64,000 nt of DNA, taken from positions 1 through 64,000 of the forward strand of contig JAGWUP010000014.1 in NCBI GenBank assembly GCA_028868375.1, read 5' to 3'. A program made the position numbers and the translations under genes. The stretch is from Elusimicrobiota bacterium. Lineage in GTDB: Bacteria > Elusimicrobiota > Elusimicrobia > UBA1565 > UBA9628. Positions 41,523-51,326 of this stretch are shown here, in pieces; within the stretch, counting starts at the first letter, position 1, and every line of letters starts with the position of its first letter. The notes under the pieces are model-generated. The model saw nothing but the letters and a program-made list of their open reading frames with translations, was not told the origin of the DNA and did not search any database.

Positions 41523-43929
41523 GAAGGTCGCCGCGCCCAAGAAAGCGTCCCGCAAGCCAGCCCCCGCCAAGTCCGGCGCCGGCAAGGGGGGCGGCGATCA
41601 GGCGGGCGGCATGTCCTTGGTCATCGTCGAGTCTCCGGCCAAGGAGCGCACGATCTCGCGTTTCCTTAAGAGCGGCTTCGTCGTGCGCAGCTCCTACGGG
41701 CACGTCCGGGATCTGCCCTTGCGCAAGATCGGCGTCGACGTCGACCATGATTTCAAGCCGCAATACGTGGTCCTGCCGCGGGCCAAGAAGCTGCTTTCGG
41801 AGTTCAAGAGCCTGGTCGAGCGCAGCCCCTACGTCTATCTCGCCACCGATCATGACCGGGAGGGAGAGTCCATCGCCTGGCATTTGGTCGAGCTGCTGGG
41901 CTTGCCCGGCGGCCGGGTGCGCCGCATCACTTTCCACGAGATCACCCCGGGCGCCATCCACGAGGCCATCGCCTCCCCGCGGAGCATCGACAACAACCTC
42001 GTCGACGCCCAGCAGGCCCGCCGCATTATCGACCGTTTGGTGGGCTACAAGCTTTCGCCGCTGTTGTGGGCCAAGATACAGTCCGGCCTGTCCGCCGGCC
42101 GCGTCCAATCGGTGGCGGTCCGTTTGCTGGCGGAGCGGCAGCGGGAGATCGGGGAGTTCTCCTCGGAGGGCTTCTGGACCCTGACGGCCGTGCTCGAGAA
42201 GCCCGGCGCGCCCCCGGCCTTCTCGGCGAAATTGTCCCTGTGGCAGGGAGAGAAGATCGAGGCGACGCGGACCTTCGATTTGTTCGCCGAGCAGTATCGG
42301 GTCAAGGCGACCTCCTTGCGCGGCCCCGAGGACGCGCGGGCGATCGACGAGGCCCTGCGCTCCGGCTCCTTCAAGGTCGTCAAGGTCGAGCGCAAGGAGG
42401 TCCGCCGCAGGCCCTCGCCTCCGTTCTCGACCTCGACGCTACAGCAGGCGGCCTCCCAGAGGCTCGGGTTCGCGGCGGAGCGCACGATGCGCGTGGCGCA
42501 AAGCCTCTATGAGGGCGTCGATCTGGGCTCGGGCGAGACGGTGGGCTTGATCACCTACATGCGCACGGACTCCTTCTCGATCTCGAAGGTGGCCGCTCAG
42601 GAGGCGCGCTCGTTTTTGCACAAGAAGTTCGGCCAGGGCTATCTGCCCGCGGAGGCGCCCGTCTACCAGACCAAGGCGCGCGGGGCCCAGGAGGCCCACG
42701 AGGCCATCCGGCCGACCAGCGTGTGGCATGTCCCCGAGGAGCTGCGGACTCGCCTGAATCCAGACCAGGCCAAGCTCTACCAGCTCATCTGGCGGAGATT
42801 TTTGGCCAGCCAGATGGTCGAGGCGGTCTACGACACCGTCGCCGCCGACATCGAGAACGGCCCCGCGCTCTTTCATTGCTCCGGCCGCAGCCTGAAATTC
42901 GACGGCTTTCTCAAGGCCTTCGAATCGCCGAGCGCGGCGGAGCAGGTCGAAGAGCCGGTCGAGGAGGAGGAAGACGGAGCGCGCCTGCCGAATCTGCAGG
43001 AGGGCGACGTCCTCTCGCTCAAGAAGATGGTCCCGGAGGAGCACCATACAAGCCCTCCGCCGTATTACAACGAGGCCAGCCTCATTCGGGCGCTGGAGAA
43101 GCACGGCATCGGGCGCCCCTCCACCTACGCCCCGACCATCAAGACGATCGTCGATCGCGGCTACGTGCGCCGCTCCCCCAAGGATCGCAAGCTCGTCCCC
43201 AGCGAGTTGGGGCTGCTGGTCACCGAGAAGCTCAAGAAGCATTTCCCGGAGGTCGTCAGCCTGACCTACACCGCGGAGGTCGAGGAGCGCTTGGACCGCA
43301 TCGCGGAGGGGCGCGAGCGCTGGGGGCAGGTCGTTCGGGATTTCTACTCGCCGTTCGTCGAGGAGCTTGAGAAGGCCTCCCGTGAAATGGAGGTTTCCCG
43401 CATCGAGCCGAAGAAATCCGACGAAAAGTGCCCGCTCTGCGGCGAGCCGATGCTGATTCGGGAAAGCCGTTTCGGGAAATACCTGTCCTGCTCGACCTTC
43501 CCCAAGTGCAAGGGCAAGATTCAGCTGACCCCGGAGGGCCAGAAGATCGTGCTGGAGACGACCGACGAGCTTTGCGATCTCTGCGGCAAGCCGATGGTCA
43601 TCCGCATGGGACGCAAGGGGAAATTCCTGGCCTGTTCCGGCTATCCGGCCTGCAAGAACACCTACTCGCTCGATCCCGTCACCGGACAGAAGATCGAGGG
43701 CTCTCGTCCCTTGATGACGACGCGCAAGTGCAACAAGTGCGGCAACATGATGTGGCTGCGCAAGGGCAAGAGGGGATATTTCCTGGCCTGCTCCGGCTTC
43801 CCGAAATGCCGCAATATCAAACCCGTCGGCAAGGAGGAGGGAGAGGCGCTGCGCTCGGAGGGGGAAGCCCTGCGGGCCCAGATGGTGGCCCAACGGCAGG
43901 CCCAGGCGGGGACAGAGCCGGCCGGATGA
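41503..43929 (+). CDS. topA: DNA topoisomerase I
   Basis: 808 aa. A Lys/Ala-rich N-terminal extension (1-36) precedes the TOPRIM domain (SLVIVESPAKERTI, then ATDHDREGESIAWH). The catalytic Tyr352 is in GLITYMRTDSFS. Three C-terminal four-Cys zinc domains follow (CPLCGEPM, CDLCGKPM and CNKCGNMM). Relaxes negative supercoils. The dprA-topA-xer order is common in bacteria. Confidence 0.96.
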   Translation: MLKKKAKKVAAPKKASRKPAPAKSGAGKGGGDQAGGMSLVIVESPAKERTISRFLKSGFVVRSSYGHVRDLPLRKIGVDVDHDFKPQYVVLPRAKKLLSEFKSLVERSPYVYLATDHDREGESIAWHLVELLGLPGGRVRRITFHEITPGAIHEAIASPRSIDNNLVDAQQARRIIDRLVGYKLSPLLWAKIQSGLSAGRVQSVAVRLLAERQREIGEFSSEGFWTLTAVLEKPGAPPAFSAKLSLWQGEKIEATRTFDLFAEQYRVKATSLRGPEDARAIDEALRSGSFKVVKVERKEVRRRPSPPFSTSTLQQAASQRLGFAAERTMRVAQSLYEGVDLGSGETVGLITYMRTDSFSISKVAAQEARSFLHKKFGQGYLPAEAPVYQTKARGAQEAHEAIRPTSVWHVPEELRTRLNPDQAKLYQLIWRRFLASQMVEAVYDTVAADIENGPALFHCSGRSLKFDGFLKAFESPSAAEQVEEPVEEEEDGARLPNLQEGDVLSLKKMVPEEHHTSPPPYYNEASLIRALEKHGIGRPSTYAPTIKTIVDRGYVRRSPKDRKLVPSELGLLVTEKLKKHFPEVVSLTYTAEVEERLDRIAEGRERWGQVVRDFYSPFVEELEKASREMEVSRIEPKKSDEKCPLCGEPMLIRESRFGKYLSCSTFPKCKGKIQLTPEGQKIVLETTDELCDLCGKPMVIRMGRKGKFLACSGYPACKNTYSLDPVTGQKIEGSRPLMTTRKCNKCGNMMWLRKGKRGYFLACSGFPKCRNIKPVGKEEGEALRSEGEALRAQMVAQRQAQAGTEPAG

Positions 43930-44840
43930 GCGAGGAGGCGAAGCCTTCGACGCTGCGCGTCTGGGCCCAGCGTTTCCTGACCCACCTAAGGGCCGCCCGG
44001 CAGTACTCCCCGCAGACCCTGCGCGCCTATCAGGGCGATCTCGCCGCCTTCCTGGCGGCCGTGGGCGTCTCGGCTCCCGAGGAGCTGACCCGCGCGCGCT
44101 CGCGCGCCTTCGTCGCCGGCCTGCAGGGGGGGAGCCTGTCGCGCAATACGGTCTTAAGAAGGGTCTCGGCGGCGCGCTCGTTCTTGCGCTACATGCGCCA
44201 GGAAGGCGGGCTGCGCGCCGATCCCTTCGCCGCCATGCCGTTGCCCAAGAAGCAGGCGGGCCTGCCCAAGTTCCTGACCGAGGCCGAGATGGAGTCCTTG
44301 CTGGCGCAAGCCGGGGGCTGCTCGCCTCGCTTCAAGGCGCGCGACCGCGCCGTCCTCGAGCTGCTGTATTCCTGCGGCTTGAGGCGCTCCGAGGTCTCCG
44401 CCCTGAACGTCGGCGACGCGGACCTATGGGGCGGGCTGCTGCGCGTCTTCGGCAAGGGCTCCAAGGAGCGGATGGTTCCCATCGGCAAGACGGCGGCCGC
44501 CTGCCTGAGAGACTACCTGTCCCAGCGGCGGCGGCCAGAGCCCAGCCAGCCGCTGTTCGTCAACGCTCGGGATCGGCGCTTGTCCGACCAAGGAGTGGCG
44601 TTCATCCTGGAGCGTTGGATTCGGGGCTCGCGTTTTCTCAAGCCGGTGACGCCGCACATGTTCCGGCATTCCTTCGCCACGCATCTGCTCAACAAGGGCT
44701 GCGACCTGCGCGCCGTCCAGGAGATGCTTGGGCACGCCAGTCTTTCGACGACCCAGGTCTATACTCATCTTTCGCTGGACGCGCTCAAGCGCGTCTATGA
44801 CGGCGCGCATCCCGCCGCCGGAGACGACGAGCATGGATGA
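43926..44840 (+). CDS. Xer-type tyrosine recombinase
   Basis: 304 aa, the usual XerC/XerD length. Core-binding N-terminal SAM-like domain (YSPQTLRAYQGDLAAFL) and catalytic residues R153 (CGLRRSE), K180 (FGKGSKER), H244 and R247 (HMFRHSFATHLL), H270 (LGHASLSTTQ) and Y279. Position after topA matches xerC in many genomes, so chromosome dimer resolution is likely. I cannot separate XerC from XerD by eye. No difference from neighbours that would suggest an integrase. Confidence 0.92.
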   Translation: MSEEAKPSTLRVWAQRFLTHLRAARQYSPQTLRAYQGDLAAFLAAVGVSAPEELTRARSRAFVAGLQGGSLSRNTVLRRVSAARSFLRYMRQEGGLRADPFAAMPLPKKQAGLPKFLTEAEMESLLAQAGGCSPRFKARDRAVLELLYSCGLRRSEVSALNVGDADLWGGLLRVFGKGSKERMVPIGKTAAACLRDYLSQRRRPEPSQPLFVNARDRRLSDQGVAFILERWIRGSRFLKPVTPHMFRHSFATHLLNKGCDLRAVQEMLGHASLSTTQVYTHLSLDALKRVYDGAHPAAGDDEHG

Positions 44841-45765
44841 CAAGATCGCGCTGCTGATGGAGGAGACCGGCTGCGACCGGCGCGAGGCCGAATTGGCGCT
44901 GGAGATGTCCGGTTTTCAGGTCGAGGAAGCCGTCAAAGCCATCGCGCGCTCGCTGCGGAACATCGCGGTGCTGAAGGGGAAATTCATCCATTCCGGCGAC
45001 CAGTTCGGCCTGTTCCTGACGGTGGCCAATCTCAAGAGCGGGGGGCTGCTGCGTTCCCGGGCCGTGCTCTCCTTCAATCCCGCGGTCTACGCGGCGGGCC
45101 TCGAGCGGGGGTGGTTCGAGTTCGAGAAGCATTTATACGGCTGCCGTCTTTGGGAGGGCAGCCTGCAGGCGGAGAGCCTGGAGATCGAGCGGCGCCTGGC
45201 CGCTCATTTTCGCAAGCGCGCCGCGACCGAGCGCTTGGGACGGGAGGACGAGCGGGCTCTGGCCGAGGAGATCGGGGCGGTGCTGACGGGCTTGTTCAAG
45301 GCGCCCCCGATCCGGCTCCAGCTTAAACGCGAGATCCTGGACTTGCGCCAGTTCCATGCCTTGAATCCTAATCCGGATCGAGCGAGCGTTTCTCGCGTCG
45401 CCGCCAGCTCCAGAGAGGAGATGCTGGTCCTCAAGGTCAGCCTCGAGGAGCAGGAGGACGGCGTTCCCGCCTGGAGGCTGCGCACGGGGGACATCGTCGC
45501 CGCCAAGATCACCGACGGGCGCGACATCGCCCAATACCTGGCGAAGCTTTTCGGCGGCTATTCTCCGCTGGGGCCCGTCTCCGTCGCCGTCCCGGTGGAG
45601 GCGATCGAATCGGCTCCCGACCTGGTGTTGGCGCGAGTGCGCTTCTCCGTGGGAGTCCGCGGCGACGCGACGATCGAGCGCGACCGTCGGCTGCGCGTGG
45701 CGCGCTTGGCGGAAGCGGAGGGCGGCAGCGAGGCGATGCCGTGGTGGAAGCGCATATTCAAGTAG
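44833..45765 (+). CDS. Unknown protein with N-terminal UBA-like helix bundle
   Basis: 310 aa. Residues 1-40 (KIALLMEETGCDRREAELAL and FQVEEAVKAI) resemble a UBA/EF-Ts N-terminal three-helix domain. The rest is a mixed fold with no motif I recognise (GDIVAAKITDGRDIAQYLAKLFGG near residue 220). Ends in WWKRIFK. Overlaps the xer gene by 8 nt. No signal peptide, so probably cytosolic. Confidence 0.6.
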   Translation: MDDKIALLMEETGCDRREAELALEMSGFQVEEAVKAIARSLRNIAVLKGKFIHSGDQFGLFLTVANLKSGGLLRSRAVLSFNPAVYAAGLERGWFEFEKHLYGCRLWEGSLQAESLEIERRLAAHFRKRAATERLGREDERALAEEIGAVLTGLFKAPPIRLQLKREILDLRQFHALNPNPDRASVSRVAASSREEMLVLKVSLEEQEDGVPAWRLRTGDIVAAKITDGRDIAQYLAKLFGGYSPLGPVSVAVPVEAIESAPDLVLARVRFSVGVRGDATIERDRRLRVARLAEAEGGSEAMPWWKRIFK

Positions 45766-45783
45766 CCGCATTCCGTGCACTAG

Positions 45784-47088
<1,305 letters not shown>

Positions 47089-47107
47089 CGAGTCAAGGGC
47101 AATGGCC

Positions 47108-47135
47108 TTGACAAATCAAGGGGATATGCTATACT
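47108..47135 (+). promoter_or_regulatory. Strong promoter TTGACA-16-TATACT
   Basis: Perfect -35 TTGACA (47108-47113), extended -10 TGCTATACT (47127-47135). It is the best sigma70-type promoter in the window and no coding region begins directly behind it; it faces the structured RNA at 47142. Confidence 0.8.
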
Positions 47136-47141
47136 GGGGTT

Positions 47142-47224
47142 GCAGCAAGGCGTTCGTTTCGCCCGGCCTCAGCTAGCCATCTTCGGGACAGAGGGGTAAG
47201 ATGGTTGGTGGGGCCGGGCCTTTT
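47142..47224 (+). ncRNA. Candidate small RNA with terminator
   Basis: About 83 nt between purA and the cyclase gene. The outer stem is 8 perfect pairs, GCCCGGCC (47161-47168) with GGCCGGGC (47212-47219). The inner stem is AGCCATCTT (47175-47183) with AAGATGGTT (47198-47206), containing one G-U. The loop is CGGGACAGAGGGGT. CTTTT follows at once, so the whole hairpin also acts as a rho-independent terminator. No reading frame. The cyclase gene downstream has its own promoter. It could be a free sRNA or a terminated leader. Confidence 0.6.
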
Positions 47225-47240
47225 ACGTCGGGGCGCGGCC

Positions 47241-47269
47241 TTGCGGCGGGGTGGAAGGTCTGTTAGAAT
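47241..47269 (+). promoter_or_regulatory. Promoter TTGCGG-17-TAGAAT of the CHASE2 cyclase
   Basis: TTGCGG 47241-47246 and extended -10 TGTTAGAAT (47261-47269) with a 17-bp spacer. The -10 ends 10 nt before the GTG start at 47280. Confidence 0.6.
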
Positions 47270-47279
47270 CATCCCGAGC

Positions 47280-49430
47280 GTGAGCGCCACCACGAGAAAG
47301 AAATCCTCGTTTCCCCGCCGCTTCTCTTTTGTTTTTTCTTTATTTTTCCTCCTCCTCTACTGGCCTGGTTTTTTGGGCCTGGGGTACAACGGCGTCTTTC
47401 AGCATGCGGAGGACGCCTGGCATGACCGCATGTTCGTGCTCGACCGCGCTCATCTGCGCGGGGGCGATCCGCGGATCGTCCTGATTGCCTTGGACGAGGA
47501 AACCGGCAACAAGTACGGCTTTCCCTTGCCGCGCAAGATCGATGCGCGCATATTGGACGCGCTGAAGGCTCGCGGCGCCGCCGTCGCCGTCTTTGACATC
47601 TTTTTCCTCGACCACCGTCCGGGCGACCGGGAATTGGTCGCGGCCACCAAGCGTTTCGGCCGCGCGATCCACCTCTACGAGGTCGACACCAAATATTCCA
47701 CTTTCGGGAACTACCAGATGGCCCAGCGCGTCGCCTATAGCCCCGTCGACGGCATAGCCGAGGCGGCCTGGGGCCTGGGCTTTCCCAACGTCGACCGGGT
47801 GCTGGACGAGGATGGGCATTTGCGCAGCACGATCCTCTTCGACAACGGCGTCCCGGACCCCCGCACCGGCGGCCCGGCCGTGTCGGTCGACGCCGTGGCC
47901 TTCTCCGCTTTGACCGGCGTCTCACTTGATCAGGTGCGCCGGCGTTGGGGCACGCCGCTTAATCGGCGGCTGCTCCTCTGCTTTCGCGCGCCGCGCTCCT
48001 GGTTGCGGCACCCCATCCGCGACCGCCGCGGGCGGCGCGACGCCCAAGGCCGGCCTGTTCCCGTGTCTGCCGACGACATCGCCGAGGTGGACTCCGCTTA
48101 CAGGCGCATCTCGGCCTTGGACCTGTTGCGGGGCACCATGACGCCGGAGCAGAAGACGGCGCTCAAGGGAGCGCTCGCCGTCATCGGCTCGACTTCCTTG
48201 GGCTACTACGACCACTATCCGACTCCTTTCATTCCTGAGGCTCCGGGGGCGGAGTTTCATTGCAACGTCATCGACAACCTCCTCCACGACGATTTTTTCA
48301 AGGGCCTGCCGCGGCTCTACTTCGTGCTGGCGATCATCGCGCTGATCTGGCTGCCGATGCTGCTGCTGGCGATCTCTCCCGCAGCCGGCGCCATCGTGAC
48401 GGGCGCGGTCCTGGTCGGCTGGTGGCTTCTGGGATTTTGGGGCTTCCGGCATCATCTCTACGTCGAGTTCATCGCTCCCTCCGCGGCCCTCCTCGGAGCA
48501 TTCCTCGGGCAGACGGTGCACCGCATGCTCGCGGAAGGGGCGGAAAAGAAGGCCATCAAGGGGCTTTTCGGGCAATTCGTGGCTCCCGAGGTCGTGGAGG
48601 ACTTGGCGAATGATCCGGGCAAGGCCAGGCTCGGCGGAGAGAGGCGGGAGATGACGATGCTGTTTCTCGACATCGCCCATTTCACCACGATTTCCGAGAA
48701 GATGCCTCCTGAGGAGCTGATCCCGTTTCTCAATCGCTATCTGTCGGCCATGTCCCAGGTCATGCTGGATCACAAAGCGGTCGTGGGCAACTACATCGGC
48801 GACTGCATCATGGCGTTCTGGAACGCACCGGTCCTCCCGGTCGCCGATCACCGCGTCCGCGCCTGCCTGGCCGCCATCGACGCCCAGGCGATGGTGCGGG
48901 AATTAAACCGGGGCCTGGCGGCGCCTTTGCCGGAGACCCCGGCGATCCGCATCGGGATCAATTCCGGCCTGGTGACGGTCGGTATGACCGGCAGCGAGAA
49001 AAAGCTTCAATATACGACGCTCGGGGATGAGGTGAATCTGTCATCGCGGCTTGAAGGCGCCAACAAATTTTTCGGCTCGTCGATCATGGCGAGCGAGTCG
49101 ACGTATTTGGGCGCTCGGGACGCGGTGGAGGCCCGCGAGCTAGGGCTCGTGCGCGTGGTCGGCAAGGAGGCCCCGGTGCGCGTCTTCGAGCTGCTGGGCA
49201 GGAAGGGCGAGCTTTCCGCCGAGTGGCAAACGGCGCTCAAGGCCTACAACGAGGGCTTAGCCCACTTCGCGCGGCGCGACTACGAGGAGGCCCTGCGGGC
49301 GTTCCGGCAGGTCGTCAAGATCTTCCCCGGGGACGGCCCGGCCAATTTTTATCTCAACGCGGCGCGCGATTACGCCGCGATCCCGCCCGCCCCGGAATGG
49401 AACGGGGTTTTCAATCTGACGGCCAAATAA
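47280..49430 (+). CDS. CHASE2-domain adenylate/guanylate cyclase
   Basis: 716 aa. An N-terminal membrane helix (FVFSLFFLLLYWPGFLGLG) leads to a periplasmic CHASE2 sensor (about 50-340, with AVFDIFFLDHRPGDRELVAA). Two or three membrane helices follow (YFVLAIIALIWLPMLLLAIS). The class III cyclase domain (about 455-630) has metal-binding Asp in FLDIAHFTT and GDCIMAFWNAP, Lys in EKKLQYTTLGDEVN, and RLEG. A C-terminal TPR-like segment ends it. GTG 47280 was chosen because of the promoter. Makes a cyclic nucleotide in response to an external signal. Confidence 0.9.
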   Translation: MSATTRKKSSFPRRFSFVFSLFFLLLYWPGFLGLGYNGVFQHAEDAWHDRMFVLDRAHLRGGDPRIVLIALDEETGNKYGFPLPRKIDARILDALKARGAAVAVFDIFFLDHRPGDRELVAATKRFGRAIHLYEVDTKYSTFGNYQMAQRVAYSPVDGIAEAAWGLGFPNVDRVLDEDGHLRSTILFDNGVPDPRTGGPAVSVDAVAFSALTGVSLDQVRRRWGTPLNRRLLLCFRAPRSWLRHPIRDRRGRRDAQGRPVPVSADDIAEVDSAYRRISALDLLRGTMTPEQKTALKGALAVIGSTSLGYYDHYPTPFIPEAPGAEFHCNVIDNLLHDDFFKGLPRLYFVLAIIALIWLPMLLLAISPAAGAIVTGAVLVGWWLLGFWGFRHHLYVEFIAPSAALLGAFLGQTVHRMLAEGAEKKAIKGLFGQFVAPEVVEDLANDPGKARLGGERREMTMLFLDIAHFTTISEKMPPEELIPFLNRYLSAMSQVMLDHKAVVGNYIGDCIMAFWNAPVLPVADHRVRACLAAIDAQAMVRELNRGLAAPLPETPAIRIGINSGLVTVGMTGSEKKLQYTTLGDEVNLSSRLEGANKFFGSSIMASESTYLGARDAVEARELGLVRVVGKEAPVRVFELLGRKGELSAEWQTALKAYNEGLAHFARRDYEEALRAFRQVVKIFPGDGPANFYLNAARDYAAIPPAPEWNGVFNLTAK

Positions 49431-50140
49431 TGCTGATCTTCTGGCGGCTGCTGTTCGGGCATCTTCTGGCGGATTTCACCTTCCAGAGCAATTTTATCAA
49501 CCGCTGGAAGCGCGGCAGCCTATGGGGCATGCTGGCCCACTGCGCGATGCACCCCCTTTGCTATCTGCTCCTAACCTGGCCGTTCCTGCGCCAACCCTGG
49601 ATTCATCTGGGTTCCTTTTCCCTGTCGGGCTGGGCTTGCATCGCCGTCGTCTTCGCAGTGCACTTCGCGGAGGATCAATGGCGGGTATTCACGATCTTCC
49701 GCTACAACACCCCCGACAACACGCTGTATTTCATCTGGGACCAGTTGATCCATTACGCGATCATCTTCGCGGTGATTCCCGTCGGCCTGCATGACTCCAA
49801 CGCCGCCCTGATCCCGGAGAAGTGGCCCGTGCTGGGCTGCCTCTTCGTGCTCGTCACGCATGCCTGCACCGTCCTCGTCTATTTTATCGAGAAGGACCTT
49901 TATGGCCGCCTGTTTCCGGAGGTTCAGGAGAAGTATTTCACGATGGGAGAGCGGCTGGTCCTGGCGATGATCTTCCTGCTGCCCGGCAATCTCTGGCCGC
50001 TGCTCGCCTTGGGCTGGCTCTCCCTCATGCGTTGGCTGCGCGCGCGCCGCGTCGCGGACCTGTCCTGGCTGTCCTTCTCCATCGGCGCGGCCATGGCGAT
50101 CGTCTGCGGGCTGACGGCAAGAGTGATATACTACGCCTAG
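49430..50140 (+). CDS. DUF3307 membrane protein
   Basis: 236 aa with about six hydrophobic helices. LLFGHLLADFTFQSNFIN at the start and HFAEDQWRVF, then NTLYFIWDQLIHY, are the DUF3307 signature (conserved Asp, His and Gln in the membrane). Function unknown. Start and cyclase stop share one base (TAATG), so the pair is coupled and the protein may serve the same signalling system. Confidence 0.8.
   Translation: MLIFWRLLFGHLLADFTFQSNFINRWKRGSLWGMLAHCAMHPLCYLLLTWPFLRQPWIHLGSFSLSGWACIAVVFAVHFAEDQWRVFTIFRYNTPDNTLYFIWDQLIHYAIIFAVIPVGLHDSNAALIPEKWPVLGCLFVLVTHACTVLVYFIEKDLYGRLFPEVQEKYFTMGERLVLAMIFLLPGNLWPLLALGWLSLMRWLRARRVADLSWLSFSIGAAMAIVCGLTARVIYYA
50127..50132 (+). promoter_or_regulatory. -10 box (TATACT) ahead of thiolase
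   Basis: TATACT preceded by TGA lies inside the last codons of the DUF3307 gene. Transcription from about 50140 gives a leader of roughly 25 nt containing GGAGGA (50151-50156) before ATG 50165. Confidence 0.5.
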
Positions 50141-50164
50141 CTAGTAGCCTGGAGGAGCCACGAT

Positions 50165-51310
50165 ATGGAGGAAGTTCTGATCCTTTCGGCGGCCCGCACG
50201 CCGATCGGTTCGCTCAACGGAGCCTTGGCCGCCTATAGCGCGCCGCAGTTGGGCGCCCGCGCCATCGCCGGCGCCCTCGCCCAGGCCGCCGTCAAACCGG
50301 AGGAATTAGGCGAGGTCGTTTTCGGAAACGTCCTCGCCGCCGGAGTCGGCCAGGCCCCGGCCCGCCAGGCCGCGATCGCCGCCGGCATCCCGCCCTCAGT
50401 GGGAGCGACGACGGTCAACAAGGTCTGCGGCTCCGGGCTGAAGGCCGTCATGCTGGTGGGCCAATCCTTGCGGCTGGGCGAGATCTCCCTGGGCCTGGCC
50501 GGAGGCATGGAATCGATGACGAAGGCGCCCTTCCTATTGGACAAGGCGCGGTCCGGCTATCGCTACGGCAACGCCGCGCTCATCGACTCCATCCTGCGCG
50601 ACGGCCTGCTCGATCCCTATTCCGGAGTCCACATGGGCGACTGCGGCGAGCTTTGCGCCGAGACGCACGGGATTTCCCGCCAGCAGCAGGACGAGTTCGC
50701 CGCGCGCTCCTACGAGAAGGCCTTGGCCGCGCAGTCCGGCGGCGCCTTCGCGCGGGAGCTCGTCGCGGTGGACGGCGTCTCCATGGACGAGGAGCCCGGA
50801 CGGGCCAAGCTCGAGAAGATGCCGAAGCTCAAGCCCGTCTTCAAGGCCTCCGGCACGATCACAGCGGCCAACGCCTCCAAGATCGACGACGGCGCCGCCG
50901 CTCTCGTCCTGGGCTCGGCGCGCTCGGCGGCCGGCCGCAAGCCCCTGGCTCGGATCGTCGATTGGGCGACCTTCAGCCAGGAGCCTCAATGGTTCACGAC
51001 GGCCCCCTCCGGCGCGATCCAGAAGCTTCTCGCCAAGACCGGCTGGAGCGTCGGCCAGATCGATCTTTTCGAGATCAACGAGGCCTTCAGCGTCGTGGCC
51101 CTGGCGGCGGCGAAATTGGCGGGGCTGCCGCTCGAGAAGATCAACGTCAACGGGGGAGCCGTGGCCCTGGGCCATCCCCTGGGCGCCAGCGGGGCGCGCA
51201 TACTGGTGACCCTCGTCCATGCCCTGCGCCAGCGCGGCGGCAAGAGGGGGATCGCCGCGATCTGTCTGGGCGGCGGCGAGGCGCTGGCGGTGGCCATTGA
51301 GGCGGTCTAG
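50165..51310 (+). CDS. Acetyl-CoA C-acetyltransferase (thiolase)
   Basis: 381 aa. Catalytic C88 in NKVCGSGLKAVM, EINEAFSVVALA, NGGAVALGHPLGASGAR with the active His, and the second Cys in CLGGGEA. Either condenses two acetyl-CoA (biosynthetic) or cleaves acetoacetyl-CoA. It could feed isoprenoid or fatty-acid steps. It precedes the hut genes by 16 nt, so cotranscription is likely, though no direct metabolic link is evident. Confidence 0.93.
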   Translation: MEEVLILSAARTPIGSLNGALAAYSAPQLGARAIAGALAQAAVKPEELGEVVFGNVLAAGVGQAPARQAAIAAGIPPSVGATTVNKVCGSGLKAVMLVGQSLRLGEISLGLAGGMESMTKAPFLLDKARSGYRYGNAALIDSILRDGLLDPYSGVHMGDCGELCAETHGISRQQQDEFAARSYEKALAAQSGGAFARELVAVDGVSMDEEPGRAKLEKMPKLKPVFKASGTITAANASKIDDGAAALVLGSARSAAGRKPLARIVDWATFSQEPQWFTTAPSGAIQKLLAKTGWSVGQIDLFEINEAFSVVALAAAKLAGLPLEKINVNGGAVALGHPLGASGARILVTLVHALRQRGGKRGIAAICLGGGEALAVAIEAV

Positions 51311-51326
51311 GGGCCGGCCGCAAGCG

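Noticed and set aside
43926-44840. Integrase of a mobile island
   Set aside because: Length, motifs and position after topA match chromosomal Xer; no attachment sites or phage genes nearby.
47142-47224. 6S RNA or SRP RNA identity for the candidate sRNA
   Set aside because: Too short and without the central bubble of 6S RNA; no GGAA-type tetraloop or conserved SRP internal loop.
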